From CBDHFN01 sp965262605 (GTDB taxonomy: Bacteria; Pseudomonadota; Alphaproteobacteria; JASGCL01), in contig CBDHFN010000002.1 in the NCBI GenBank assembly GCA_965262605.1, positions 62,001-126,000 of the forward strand: a stretch of DNA of 64,000 nt, written 5' to 3'. Every line of letters starts with the position of its first letter. The stretch's first letter is position 1. Of the stretch, positions 27,178-36,617 are shown one piece after another. Made by a program: the position numbers and the translations under genes. The notes below the pieces were generated by a model. That model ran no database searches and had not been told where the DNA came from. It saw nothing but the letters and a program-made list of their open reading frames with translations.

Positions 27178-27823
27178 TGATATTTGCCAATAATTCATTG
27201 GCGGCATTTGTCATGGCAATTTGTTTATTTTTACCAACACCAACGGCTTTGCCAAAAAAACATGAAACTTCCACAAAGAATTTGGGGTCATGGTCGGGAC
27301 CAGTGCGGTTAATATCGGTATAAACCGGGATAGCATGTCCATTTTGCTGGCATTTTTCTTGAAGTATATTTTTCGCTGGGCGCGAATTTAAATTAAAATT
27401 TTCAATTTCGGCTTGCCAATTTTTATGAATAAATTGGCTTGCTGTCTCAATGCCGCCATCTTGGTAAAGCGCGGCGATTAATGATTCTAAAATATTCGCG
27501 TGAATCGTATCGCTGATTTGTTTTTTTTGTTCGGTTTTGCCTAAAATATAAAATTCTTCAATTTGTAAATTTTTGGCAATTTTCGCCAATATTTTACCAT
27601 TAACAAGATTATTAAATTTAATTGCCAATTGCCCTTCGGGCGCTTCGGGGAATAATTGCACCAACCAATTAGCGATGACTAAGCCCAAAACTCGGTCGCC
27701 TAAAAATTCCATTCGTTCATTATTTATTCTATGATGCGAACTATGGGTAAGCGCTAATTGCAAGGTTTCTTCATTATGAAAATCATATTGAATAATTGCA
27801 CATAAAGATTTTATATTATTCAT
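27164..27823 (-). CDS. rnc: Ribonuclease III
   Basis: A 219-residue endonuclease for double-stranded RNA. The signature NERMEFLGDRVLG gives the first two acidic metal ligands. In the second metal region the usual Ala-Asp-x-x-Glu reads ANILES, so the Asp is Asn while the Glu is kept. The C-terminal ~70 residues are the dsRNA-binding domain, ending NAANELLANI. The usual alphaproteobacterial neighbours lepB and era are not adjacent. It starts two bases downstream of the secretion ATPase gene end. Confidence 0.88.
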   Translation of the reverse strand: MNNIKSLCAIIQYDFHNEETLQLALTHSSHHRINNERMEFLGDRVLGLVIANWLVQLFPEAPEGQLAIKFNNLVNGKILAKIAKNLQIEEFYILGKTEQKKQISDTIHANILESLIAALYQDGGIETASQFIHKNWQAEIENFNLNSRPAKNILQEKCQQNGHAIPVYTDINRTGPDHDPKFFVEVSCFFGKAVGVGKNKQIAMTNAANELLANIIKNL

Positions 27824-27825
27824 TT

Positions 27826-30690
27826 TTAAATTTCAACGCTGCGAATCGTGCCATTCTTTAAAGCTTCCAAAACGCGCTCTTTGGGTCCATCGGCAACAAT
27901 TTTGCCATTATCCATAACGATTAACCTGTCAACGATGGATAATAAGGAATAGCGGTGCGTAACCATGATAAGCGTGCGATTACCCATTAAATTTTGCAAG
28001 CGCGCCTTAAATCTGTTTTCCGAAGTCGTATCCATTGCCGAAGTTGGTTCGTCTAACAACACAATCGGCGGGTCAATTAAGAAAGCCCTTGCAACTGACA
28101 CGGTTTGTCTTTGCCCGCCCGATAAATTTTGCCCTTTTTCGCCGACTTGCATATCAAGCCCTTGCGGATGGCGTGAGGCAAATTCATCAACCCCCGCAAT
28201 ATGCGCGGCTCTTAAAACCATATCATCATCGGCATATGGCGCATGTACAACGATATTTTCACGAATCGTGCCGTAAAATAAAAATACATCCTGCGGCACA
28301 GTGCCGACATTGCGGCGTAATTCGGCGGGATCAATTTGGCGAATATCAATGCCATCAATCATAATTGAGCCTTCTTTGACATGGTATAAGCCTAAAATTA
28401 ATCGCTCCAAAGTGCTTTTGCCCGAACCAATACGCCCAATAATGCCAACTTTTTCGCCCGCGTCAATTTTAAAACTTATGTTGTCAAGGGCTTTATTCGT
28501 AGAATCTTTAGGGGGCTGACCGGGTTGCCGTTTTTCAGGGTCGCCAAAGTCTGGATATGCAAAGGAAACATTTTTAAATTCCAATGAGCCTTGGAATTTA
28601 TCGCGGTGGATAAATTGCGAACCAATTGGTCGTTCAACTTCTTTTTTCATAATTTCATCAATTTGGCGTAGCGAAGTAACTGATGAGTGAAACCGCATGG
28701 CAATACCCGCAATACGCATCATTGGACCCAAAGCCCGTGAAGACATCATATTTGCCGCCATCAAACCCCCAATGGTAAGCGAGCCATCTTTAATTAAATA
28801 TACGCCAAAAACCGCTATCAGCACGCCATTAACCTGCATGGCGCAACCCATGATATTCATCACTAAACTATTCGCGTGCGAATTTTTCATTCTGGTTGTA
28901 GATTGCGCTTCGTTAATTAATTCCCAATCATTTTGCAAGCGCCCCTCGGCTCCCGTGGATTTTACGGTTTCCATGCCATAAATTGCTTCAACCATCACGG
29001 CGCGCCCATGTTGTTTTTCTTTTTGTTCTTTTTGGGCAAATTTGCGTTGAATCGGCGTATAAACAAGCGATAATATCAAAAGAAACAACATAATACTAGC
29101 AGGAACTAACGCAATAGGACCAGCCAAAACAAAAGTCATCACTAAAAATAATAGGCAAAATGGAAAATCAATCATGGTTAAAGCGGTTTGGGCTGTAAAG
29201 AAATTATGCACCGCCCCCAATCCGTTGAGTTTTTCTGTCATTGCGCCCGTGGAATCGCCCCGTTCTGACATTTTTAAGCCCATAACTTGCTGAAATAACC
29301 TTGCGGATAAGCGCGTATGAATCGCTTTGCCCGCTAATTCGGTCATATAAGTGCGAATTTGCAATAAAATCAATTGAAAAACCATGGCTATCATTGCGCC
29401 AATAGCCAAAACCCATAAAGTCTCAAACGCCAAATGCGGCACAACCCTGTCTATAACATTAGACATAAATAATGGCGATATAATCATCATAATATTAATT
29501 AAAAATGATGCAACCATTACCTCGGAATAAAGGGGCCATAAATTAAATACCGTTGACCAAAACCAACCTTTTGCTTTGGGAATTAATTCATGGTCGGCAG
29601 TGCGCTTGTCAAATCGGAATCTTGGGCGGGCAAAAATCGCATATCCCGTATAAGATTTTTCAAATGTTTTCCAATCAAGTTGCGATGCGCCATCACCGGA
29701 ATCTGGAAAAACCAGCTCCACTGATTTACCATGTTTTATCTCGGTCATTATGGCGGCGCGTTTTGCCTCCAATAAAACCACGCAAGGCAGGACTAGGCTT
29801 GAGATTGTGCTTAATTTACGGCGCACTAATTTTGCGGAAATTTCTTCGCGTTCTGCGGAACGGATAAAAACTTCGGGCGTCATAATGCCCGTGCCAACCG
29901 GCAACTCTGCCACCAAAGCCTCGCGGCTTGTGGCGCGATTAAGCATTTTACATAATAACATCAAGCAACCCAATAATGGATCATCTTTATTATCATAACT
30001 GGGGGCAACAATCCAATCAGTTTCTGGATCTTTCATTTTCGGCATACCCGTTGGCGCGCCGGGTGCACCCGGTGGCGCACCGCCCATCATTTCAGCCACT
30101 GATTTTGGTTGCGGCGGTTCATTCGCCGTATTTTTATCCTTGCCACCAAATAATTTACTTAATAATCCTTTTTTTGCTGGTTCTTCTTGGGGTGCTTTAT
30201 TGCCCAAACCTTCGCCAGATGGCGCCGATAAATTTTGAACATTTGCGGCATTATTTTCGGAATCTGGATTGGCATAATTTCCCATCAAAGCGCGCCGTTC
30301 GGCTAATTGGGCTTTTCTTGCGTCTTCCTCAGCAATCGCGGCAGAAAAATCAAGATTTTTTTCACTCCTGTCAACCGCCATGCCTGATGATGATTGCCCG
30401 CCTGCTTGGGCACTTGCTGGCACAAAAGAAGACGGCGCAGATACGGGCGATGAATCACCTAATTTACTTCGGATACCTCCTAAAATATCAGGGGCAACCG
30501 CAGTGGCATTATTAGCTTCGGCGGGTGGATTCGCATTTTGAAAAGCTGGTCGCGTGGGCGCGGTTAATTTAGCTAATTGATTAGCCGCATCTTGCGCGCC
30601 AAGGCTTGCGTCACCAAAATTTTTATTGGTTTCGTTGAGCGCATTTGGCGATGCAGTCGGTGGTTTTCTGAATCTGTCAAGACCTGTCAT
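27826..30690 (-). CDS. Type I secretion ABC transporter with long N-terminal extension
   Basis: A 954-residue membrane ATPase. The first ~230 residues are low-complexity Ala/Asn/Pro/Gly-rich and probably disordered. A C39-like but peptidase-inactive domain follows (LLCKMLNRATSREALV), then six membrane helices, then the ATPase with Walker A GRIGSGKST, signature LSGGQRQ, Walker B PIVLLDEPTSA and the His switch VTHRYS. The layout matches LssB/LapB-type exporters of large repeat proteins. No membrane-fusion (HlyD) or substrate gene is adjacent. The disordered extension is unusual. Confidence 0.8.
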   Translation of the reverse strand: MTGLDRFRKPPTASPNALNETNKNFGDASLGAQDAANQLAKLTAPTRPAFQNANPPAEANNATAVAPDILGGIRSKLGDSSPVSAPSSFVPASAQAGGQSSSGMAVDRSEKNLDFSAAIAEEDARKAQLAERRALMGNYANPDSENNAANVQNLSAPSGEGLGNKAPQEEPAKKGLLSKLFGGKDKNTANEPPQPKSVAEMMGGAPPGAPGAPTGMPKMKDPETDWIVAPSYDNKDDPLLGCLMLLCKMLNRATSREALVAELPVGTGIMTPEVFIRSAEREEISAKLVRRKLSTISSLVLPCVVLLEAKRAAIMTEIKHGKSVELVFPDSGDGASQLDWKTFEKSYTGYAIFARPRFRFDKRTADHELIPKAKGWFWSTVFNLWPLYSEVMVASFLINIMMIISPLFMSNVIDRVVPHLAFETLWVLAIGAMIAMVFQLILLQIRTYMTELAGKAIHTRLSARLFQQVMGLKMSERGDSTGAMTEKLNGLGAVHNFFTAQTALTMIDFPFCLLFLVMTFVLAGPIALVPASIMLFLLILSLVYTPIQRKFAQKEQKEKQHGRAVMVEAIYGMETVKSTGAEGRLQNDWELINEAQSTTRMKNSHANSLVMNIMGCAMQVNGVLIAVFGVYLIKDGSLTIGGLMAANMMSSRALGPMMRIAGIAMRFHSSVTSLRQIDEIMKKEVERPIGSQFIHRDKFQGSLEFKNVSFAYPDFGDPEKRQPGQPPKDSTNKALDNISFKIDAGEKVGIIGRIGSGKSTLERLILGLYHVKEGSIMIDGIDIRQIDPAELRRNVGTVPQDVFLFYGTIRENIVVHAPYADDDMVLRAAHIAGVDEFASRHPQGLDMQVGEKGQNLSGGQRQTVSVARAFLIDPPIVLLDEPTSAMDTTSENRFKARLQNLMGNRTLIMVTHRYSLLSIVDRLIVMDNGKIVADGPKERVLEALKNGTIRSVEI

Positions 30691-30755
30691 GATTTTTCCT
30701 TAGGATTCATTCATGCAATTTTTACGCCAGCTTCATTTTTTTATAAAAATTAAAA

Positions 30756-31700
30756 TTAATCGTATAAACCGGCGTCTTGTAAAATTTTGCGCGTGTCCAC
30801 AAGGTCTAAAATTGATTTTTGCATTTCGGCTTCTAAAATTAAATCTTCAATTACATCAATATTTTCAGATGCGCCTTCTGATTGATTATTTGCCTCGCCC
30901 ATGGCTTTAATTTCGCCAATTTGCCCCAATTGCTTAAAAATTGGCGTTAAATCTTGCGGGGGTGATTCGGTTTCAAATAATTTCATGGCTATATCGTTAA
31001 GCTGTTGCGCATTTAAAACGATGGATTTTTCAATATGATGCAAATATAATGAATAAATTAACACGAAATTTTCCGATATTTCCATGGCTTTGCATAATTC
31101 CAAAACAACAGAATTGGCGGTATAATATTCTTTATATGTAATCATTTTGGGCATTTTTTTAAGAAATAATGTGCGCAACCATAATAAGCTGTAATGAATC
31201 AGATAATCTGGATTATTCGGCACTTCTTCTTCGGTAAAATTCAGCGGTCCGCCCATTAACACCGATCGTTGCGTTTCGGGTTCTATCGGCTGATATTCGG
31301 CGCAAAATTTCTTTAAATGCGGAATTGTTAAACGAAAGGCAACATAAAAAACTTCAACGGGGCATTTGGCGATAAATTCCAATAATAAATTATAAGGCAA
31401 ATTATCATCCATATACGCCGATGCAACAAATCTTGTATCGGGTATCATTTCCGAAGAATCAGGCACGCGGATTTTCGGGCGTTTTGCCATTTCTTCTTCG
31501 GAATTGGGGTTTGGGCGCACGGACCGTCCCAATCTTTCGGCAAAGACTTTATAATGCCCCGCCATCAGCATATTTATAAATTCTTCAAGCGTATGATGCT
31601 TGTTTTCGTTGGGCGGTTCTTTTGAAGCCTGCATTTTTTGTTGAAATGCACGGCGCTCATCGGCAAATACGCTTGATTTTATTTTATTTTCGTCGCTCAT
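30756..31700 (-). CDS. Unknown protein next to the secretion ATPase
   Basis: A 314-residue, mainly helical, acidic protein with no signal peptide or membrane helix that I can see. It lies 65 bases upstream of the type I secretion ATPase on the same strand, so the two are probably co-transcribed. The C-terminal ~60 residues are very acidic and Gln/Asn/Glu-rich before a final helix. I do not recognise a family. A cytoplasmic accessory role for the exporter is only a guess from position. Confidence 0.6.
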   Translation of the reverse strand: MSDENKIKSSVFADERRAFQQKMQASKEPPNENKHHTLEEFINMLMAGHYKVFAERLGRSVRPNPNSEEEMAKRPKIRVPDSSEMIPDTRFVASAYMDDNLPYNLLLEFIAKCPVEVFYVAFRLTIPHLKKFCAEYQPIEPETQRSVLMGGPLNFTEEEVPNNPDYLIHYSLLWLRTLFLKKMPKMITYKEYYTANSVVLELCKAMEISENFVLIYSLYLHHIEKSIVLNAQQLNDIAMKLFETESPPQDLTPIFKQLGQIGEIKAMGEANNQSEGASENIDVIEDLILEAEMQKSILDLVDTRKILQDAGLYD

Positions 31701-31724
31701 TGATTTTTCTGCAATAAATATACC

Positions 31725-31753
31725 ATTAATAAAATTAATAAAATTTTATTAAT
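31725..31753. repeat. AT-only inverted repeat between coq7 and the unknown gene
   Basis: ATTAATAAAATT (31725-31736) and AATTTTATTAAT (31742-31753) are perfect 12-base inverted arms around a five-base loop. It lies just after coq7 in the direction of transcription. The stem is all A/T and lacks a clean T-run after it, so a terminator role is uncertain. Confidence 0.5.
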
Positions 31754-31777
31754 AATGCAATGATTTTTTTTCAATTA

Positions 31778-32332
31778 TTAAAATTTTTTTGCAATTTCCA
31801 CAGAAAACTTAGTGGCTATGCGCACTAATTTATAAAATGCTTGATAAAAAGGGGCTGATTCTGCACCATTTTCAAGCGCGATTTCTTTGTGATGCAATTC
31901 ATCATCACGAAATTTTGTTAAAATTTCATGATATTCCTGATTTTTCGTATCTTGAATTTGCAAGGCATAATGTTCGGCAATTTCATCTTCCACCGCCACC
32001 GTCAAGGCATGGGCGGTGCTGGGGTGAAATTTTTGGGTGCTATACCCAATCATAAAGCCAATTACATACCAAAATGGCGTCAATATACTGGGGCGCAAGC
32101 GATTTTGCTGACATTTTTCTTGCCAAGATTGCAAATGTTGTTGTTCATGGTTAAGTAATTCATGAAAAATCTTATCAGGCTTTGCTTGCGCTGCAATCTG
32201 TCCGCGGTAAATTTGCACCGCGCCTAATTCACCCGCGATATTGACGCGCACTAACTCATCATGCAAATTGACATTTAATGGTTTATCACCGGGTAAATAA
32301 TAATATGAATTTTGCGGGTTTGATTGTATCAT
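31778..32332 (-). CDS. coq7: COQ7-type ubiquinone biosynthesis di-iron hydroxylase
   Basis: A 184-residue membrane-associated di-iron enzyme that hydroxylates demethoxyubiquinone. The iron ligands appear as Glu in AGELGAVQIY, Glu and His in NHEQQH, Glu in VEDEIAEHY, and Glu-x-x-His in RDDELHHKE. The length fits the family. Its presence points to aerobic respiration with ubiquinone and to an alpha-, beta- or gammaproteobacterial host. Confidence 0.92.
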   Translation of the reverse strand: MIQSNPQNSYYYLPGDKPLNVNLHDELVRVNIAGELGAVQIYRGQIAAQAKPDKIFHELLNHEQQHLQSWQEKCQQNRLRPSILTPFWYVIGFMIGYSTQKFHPSTAHALTVAVEDEIAEHYALQIQDTKNQEYHEILTKFRDDELHHKEIALENGAESAPFYQAFYKLVRIATKFSVEIAKKF

Positions 32333-32345
32333 GAATATAATTTAA

Positions 32346-32374
32346 TTGACTTTATGAATGGAATTATTCATAAT
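32346..32374 (+). promoter_or_regulatory. Putative promoter of the lipid A deacylase-glycosyltransferase unit
   Basis: TTGACT at 32346-32351 and CATAAT at 32369-32374 with a 17-base spacer, each one mismatch from consensus. AAAGG lies just before the ATG at 32398. Confidence 0.55.
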
Positions 32375-32397
32375 AACAATAACCAAAGGTTATGAAA

Positions 32398-32916
32398 ATG
32401 TCAAAATATTTATTAATTTTACCAATATTATTGGTGTTTTGTGTCGCTCAAGCTGAACAAGTGGTTGAAAAATCGCTTTTTGCACGGGGCACGCCCGAAG
32501 ATATTTTTGAATTTGGTGGTGGTTGGTATGATATTAACGATAATTGGAAAGCCGCATCGGCGCATGTCATTTATAAAAGCCATCAACGAATTTACGATGC
32601 TTTATACCCCATAGTTGGTGTGATGGCAACTTCAAAAGGCGCATTTCATAATTTTGTGGGCGTTGGCATGGATTTATATCTCAATGATAATATCGTTATC
32701 AGCCCAAGCTTTGCGCCCGGGGTTTATCATAATGGCAGTGGTAAGAAATTAGGGCTTTGGTTGCAATTTAAATCCATGATTGAATTGGGGTTTGAAATGG
32801 AAAATCATCACCGCGTCGCTTTGGGTTTATATCATATTTCTAATGCGAATTTGGGTAAAACGAATCAAGGCACGGAAGTTTTAACTTTAACTTATTCTTT
32901 GCCGTTTGAAAAGTAA
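32398..32916 (+). CDS. PagL-like lipid A 3-O-deacylase
   Basis: A 172-residue outer-membrane barrel protein with a signal peptide ending in CVAQA. The C-terminal YHISNANLGKTNQGTEVL matches the active-site region of the PagL family (PF09411): His, the Ser two residues on, and the Glu 12 residues further. The family removes the 3-O acyl chain of lipid A. The Met at 32398 is preferred over 32392 because AAAGG is then eight bases upstream. It lies nine bases before a GT4 gene, with lptD close by, so this is an LPS-related group. Confidence 0.78.
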   Translation: MSKYLLILPILLVFCVAQAEQVVEKSLFARGTPEDIFEFGGGWYDINDNWKAASAHVIYKSHQRIYDALYPIVGVMATSKGAFHNFVGVGMDLYLNDNIVISPSFAPGVYHNGSGKKLGLWLQFKSMIELGFEMENHHRVALGLYHISNANLGKTNQGTEVLTLTYSLPFEK

Positions 32917-32924
32917 TTATTGCC

Positions 32925-34070
32925 ATGAATTACGCGCAAAATTTAAAAATTCTGTTTATTACAACCGAAGATTTTGCGCTGATTTCGCACCGAATGCCGC
33001 TTGCCAAAAAATTAATTGAATCTGGGCATAAGGTTTATCTTGGGGCGAATCCATCGCCCGAACCGCGATTATCGGAAATTACCGAAATTTTGGCAAAAAA
33101 CTCCATCACTTTTACCCCGATTAAATTTAGCCGTGGTGGCACGAATCCGATTCATGATATGCAAACGATTCGCCAGATAATTAAAGTTATTCGGCAAATT
33201 AAGCCAGATTTAATTCATGCTGTGGCGATTAAACCATGCTTATATGGCGGAATTGCAGCCAGCATAACGGGCGTGCCGATTTTAGGGGCGATGGGGGGCA
33301 TGGGATTTACATTTATGGCGCAATCACTTAAAGCGCATTTTTTAAGATTGGCGATTCGGCGAATATTTCATAAAATTTATAACCATAAAAACCGAAAAAT
33401 TTTGGTGCAAAATTCCGATGATTATCAAGAATTTGTGGCAAATATTGGCTTGACACGCGAACAAGTCGCGATTTTACCCGGCGCTGGCGTTGATTTATCG
33501 CGGTTTCATTGGCGTGAATCAGAACCATCTTGCCCACCGATTCGCGTGGTGATGATGGCAAGATTACTTAAAGATAAGGGCGTGCTTGATATTATTGAAG
33601 CAGCGAAATTTTTGCCAAAAGATAAATATCAAATAAAAATTTACGGCACAATTGACAAGCAAAACCCATCAAGCCTTAGTGAAGAAGATGTTTTGGCAAT
33701 TAAAAATCAAGGATTCGTGCAATTAATGGGGCATGAAAAACCTGAAATAGCCTATCAAGATGCGCATATTGCGATTTTGCCGTCTTACCGCGAGGGCATG
33801 CCCATGGCTTTGATGGAAGCAGCCGCGATGGGAATTCCTTTAATAGCCAATGATGTTGCGGGTTGCCGCGATATTTGCCGTGATGGTATTAATGGAATCT
33901 TAGTTGCTAAACATGATATTCAAGCCCTTGCGAATGCGATAATTACGCTGGGGAATAATCAAGAATTACGGCGCGAATTTGGCTTGGCTGGGCGCAAATT
34001 ATGCCAAGAAATTTTTAGCGATCAGATTATTAATCAAGGCACAATTTCATTATATCAGCAATTAATTTAA
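32925..34070 (+). CDS. GT4 family glycosyltransferase
   Basis: A 381-residue GT-B enzyme. The N-terminal lobe begins LKILFITTEDFALISHRMPL, resembling WbpL/capsular-type transferases that act on undecaprenyl-linked sugars. The C-terminal lobe has VVMMARLLKDKGVLDIIEAA and the donor-binding PSYREGMPMALMEAAAMG with the E-x7-E motif. Its location between a lipid A deacylase and lptD suggests O-antigen or LPS core assembly. The sugar is unknown. Confidence 0.82.
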   Translation: MNYAQNLKILFITTEDFALISHRMPLAKKLIESGHKVYLGANPSPEPRLSEITEILAKNSITFTPIKFSRGGTNPIHDMQTIRQIIKVIRQIKPDLIHAVAIKPCLYGGIAASITGVPILGAMGGMGFTFMAQSLKAHFLRLAIRRIFHKIYNHKNRKILVQNSDDYQEFVANIGLTREQVAILPGAGVDLSRFHWRESEPSCPPIRVVMMARLLKDKGVLDIIEAAKFLPKDKYQIKIYGTIDKQNPSSLSEEDVLAIKNQGFVQLMGHEKPEIAYQDAHIAILPSYREGMPMALMEAAAMGIPLIANDVAGCRDICRDGINGILVAKHDIQALANAIITLGNNQELRREFGLAGRKLCQEIFSDQIINQGTISLYQQLI

Positions 34071-34080
34071 GGAGAAAATT

Positions 34081-34365
34081 ATGTATATCATCACCGCATT
34101 TGACAAGCCAAATTCACTGGATTTACGATTAAAAACCCGCGAAGCGCATTTAAATTATATCAAGCAAACCCATAAAAATTTCAAGCTTATTTGGGGTGGT
34201 CCGATTTTGAATGAAAACCAAGAAATGATTGGTTCGCACCTGATTTGCCAAGCAGAATCTTTAAACGATGTTCATGAATTTTGCAATAATGATCCTTATA
34301 AATTAGCGGGTTTATTTGCCGACACGCATATTAATTTATGGAAAAAAACCATTGATAATTTATGA
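34081..34365 (+). CDS. YciI-like protein
   Basis: A 94-residue ferredoxin-fold protein of the YCII family, with a GGPI segment followed by GSHLIC and DPYKLAGLF. AAGGAG precedes the ATG. Some family members act as dehydrochlorinases or small-molecule lyases, but most have no known function. It lies 10 bases after the GT4 gene and is probably co-transcribed. Confidence 0.82.
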   Translation: MYIITAFDKPNSLDLRLKTREAHLNYIKQTHKNFKLIWGGPILNENQEMIGSHLICQAESLNDVHEFCNNDPYKLAGLFADTHINLWKKTIDNL

Positions 34366-34412
34366 AAAAATTAGAGATTGATTTTAATTATGACAACTGA
34401 TATAAAATTTTT

Positions 34413-36617
34413 ATGAGAAATAAGCATAAAATGACATTGCAAAAAAAATTATTAAAAGTTATTTTGATTGGATTATGCTTGATGCCTTTATCCAATCAAA
34501 TGGCATTTGGTGCGGAAATTAATTACGAAATTGAAGCCGATGTTATGAATCGCGATGATGTGCTTAAAATCCTAAGCGCCGAAGGGTCGGTTGTTGTCGT
34601 TAATGACAAAGATGGTAAAGTCTTAAAAGCCGACAGATTAACCTATAATCAAGTGAATGAACGAATGATTGCGACTGGCAATGTTTATTACAAAGATGCC
34701 GATGGCAAAGAATCTTGGTCAGATGTCATGGAAATTACTAAGGGATTTAAAGATGCGATTATTACGAAATTAGTCGCGAAATTGGGCAATAATGCCTTGA
34801 TGGTTGCCGATAAAGCCACCCGTGCCCCCAATGAAAATGATAAATTAGAAAATGTCTCTTATTCCTTATGCCTTAAATGCCAAACCAAAGAAATTGGGCT
34901 TGATAACCAAGATAAATTATGGGTTATTACGGCAAAAACCGCCGAACATGATGCCCAAAAAAAAGAAGTAATTTATCATGATGCGATTATTTCATTCATG
35001 GATGTGCCAGTATTTTATACGCCATATTTTCAACATCCCGACCCAACGGTGAAACGCCAAAGTGGCTTTTTATCGCCGCAATATGGTTCAAAACGCGCGA
35101 CTGGGGCTTATATAAAACCCCGCTATTTTCAAGTCCTTGATGCTTATTCCGATATAAAATTTGAACCAATTATCAGCAAAAATTTAGGGGTAATTCCTGC
35201 GGCTTCGTATCGGCAAAATCTTGAATATACGCAAATTAGCTTATCAGGTTCGTTTGTCAATGATAACAAAAAACCTTATATTCAAAATACCAAAAAATAT
35301 ACGAATTTTTACCAAATAAATGGCGAAGCCGTAAAATCCTTAGATGACGAATGGCGCATTGGGTCGCAAATCCACAACACGAATATGCCAGAATTTTATC
35401 GCCGATATGGTTTTTGGGGCGATCCCGGCAATTATCAATATTCCAATATTTTTGCCGAAGGATTTCTTAACCAAAATTATGCAAAATATGAAATTGGTAA
35501 ATATCAAGATTTGCGCGTAGGCAAACAATTTCAAGATATTTCGCTGGCACCACGGATTCAAATTCATGGGCAAGGCACCCCCAACCAATTTAGCCAAAAT
35601 GGCTGGCGCGTTGATGGTGAAATTCGCGATTTGCGCCAAGATTATTATGGAACTTCGCAGCAAATTCATTTTGACGCGGGTTATAAATGGCGCAATATCA
35701 GCGATAATGGTTTAGTTGTTGAAAATGATTTTGGCATACAAACTGATTTTATAAAATCGGAATTTTCATCATATTCAGGGGTAAATAATTATAAATCGGA
35801 CCAATTTATATCGCGATATAAACCCGAAGCATTAAGCGCGGTTTCATTCCCATTGGCAACTAATAACGATTTTGGCACTTTGGTTATTGTGCCCAAAGTT
35901 TCCGCCTATGCTTCACCCGTGGGTGGAAATAGCCAACGAATATTTAACGCGGATTTAGCGCCGCTTGAATTAACGGCAAATAATGTTTTTAATCGCAATC
36001 GCTTGTCGGGTATAAATTTCACCGAATCAGGGTCAAGATTGGCTTACGGCGGACGCATTTATGAATTAACGAATCAAGGCGGACAATATGATTTGTTTTT
36101 AGGGCAATCATTCAATGTAAATTCGGATAATACGCTGAAAAAATATATTTCATATGATAATAAAAGATCAGATATTATTGTTGATTTTGCCATTAAGCCC
36201 AATTCTTATTTTCAATTAACCGATTATTTGATTTTAAATAATGAAACATGGGCGGTTAATCGCAACCACTTAATCGCTAATGCAAGTTATGACAAATACT
36301 CGCTTGGCGTGAATTATATCTATTATCGCGATACTTCGCAATTGCAAAAAAAACCAGTGGAGCAATTAACCCCAAGCTTTTCGTATAAAATTTCTGATTA
36401 TTGGTCGGCAACCGGTTATACGACCCAAGATTACAGCACCCACAAAAGAATTACAAGAAATGTTGGAACTAAATTGACTTATTTAGATGAATGCTTTATA
36501 TGGGATATTAGTGCGACAAGAGATTTCACAATTAAAAATAATACCGAATCAACCAGCCTAAGCGGTTTTGGGGGTTATACTTTTTTAATTAATATGAATA
36601 TTATAGGATTAGATTAA
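34413..36617 (+). CDS. lptD: LPS-assembly outer membrane protein LptD
   Basis: A 734-residue beta-barrel that inserts LPS into the outer leaflet. It has a signal peptide (Lys-rich start, hydrophobic core, cleavage near AFGAE). An OstA/LptA-like domain covers ~35-150 (RLTYNQVNERMIATGNVYY). The barrel starts with VPVFYTPYFQHPDP and RQSGFLSP, both typical of LptD. Cysteines in SLCLKCQ are candidates for the stabilising disulfides. The Met six codons in (MTLQKKLLK) is an equally good start. It overlaps surA by one base. Confidence 0.92.
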   Translation: MRNKHKMTLQKKLLKVILIGLCLMPLSNQMAFGAEINYEIEADVMNRDDVLKILSAEGSVVVVNDKDGKVLKADRLTYNQVNERMIATGNVYYKDADGKESWSDVMEITKGFKDAIITKLVAKLGNNALMVADKATRAPNENDKLENVSYSLCLKCQTKEIGLDNQDKLWVITAKTAEHDAQKKEVIYHDAIISFMDVPVFYTPYFQHPDPTVKRQSGFLSPQYGSKRATGAYIKPRYFQVLDAYSDIKFEPIISKNLGVIPAASYRQNLEYTQISLSGSFVNDNKKPYIQNTKKYTNFYQINGEAVKSLDDEWRIGSQIHNTNMPEFYRRYGFWGDPGNYQYSNIFAEGFLNQNYAKYEIGKYQDLRVGKQFQDISLAPRIQIHGQGTPNQFSQNGWRVDGEIRDLRQDYYGTSQQIHFDAGYKWRNISDNGLVVENDFGIQTDFIKSEFSSYSGVNNYKSDQFISRYKPEALSAVSFPLATNNDFGTLVIVPKVSAYASPVGGNSQRIFNADLAPLELTANNVFNRNRLSGINFTESGSRLAYGGRIYELTNQGGQYDLFLGQSFNVNSDNTLKKYISYDNKRSDIIVDFAIKPNSYFQLTDYLILNNETWAVNRNHLIANASYDKYSLGVNYIYYRDTSQLQKKPVEQLTPSFSYKISDYWSATGYTTQDYSTHKRITRNVGTKLTYLDECFIWDISATRDFTIKNNTESTSLSGFGGYTFLINMNIIGLD

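Noticed and set aside
27826..30690. Type I secretion ATPase as the exporter of the RiPP
   Set aside because: It is 18 kb away, next to unrelated genes, and its layout fits large-protein secretion; the exporter at 61706 fits NHLP leaders better.
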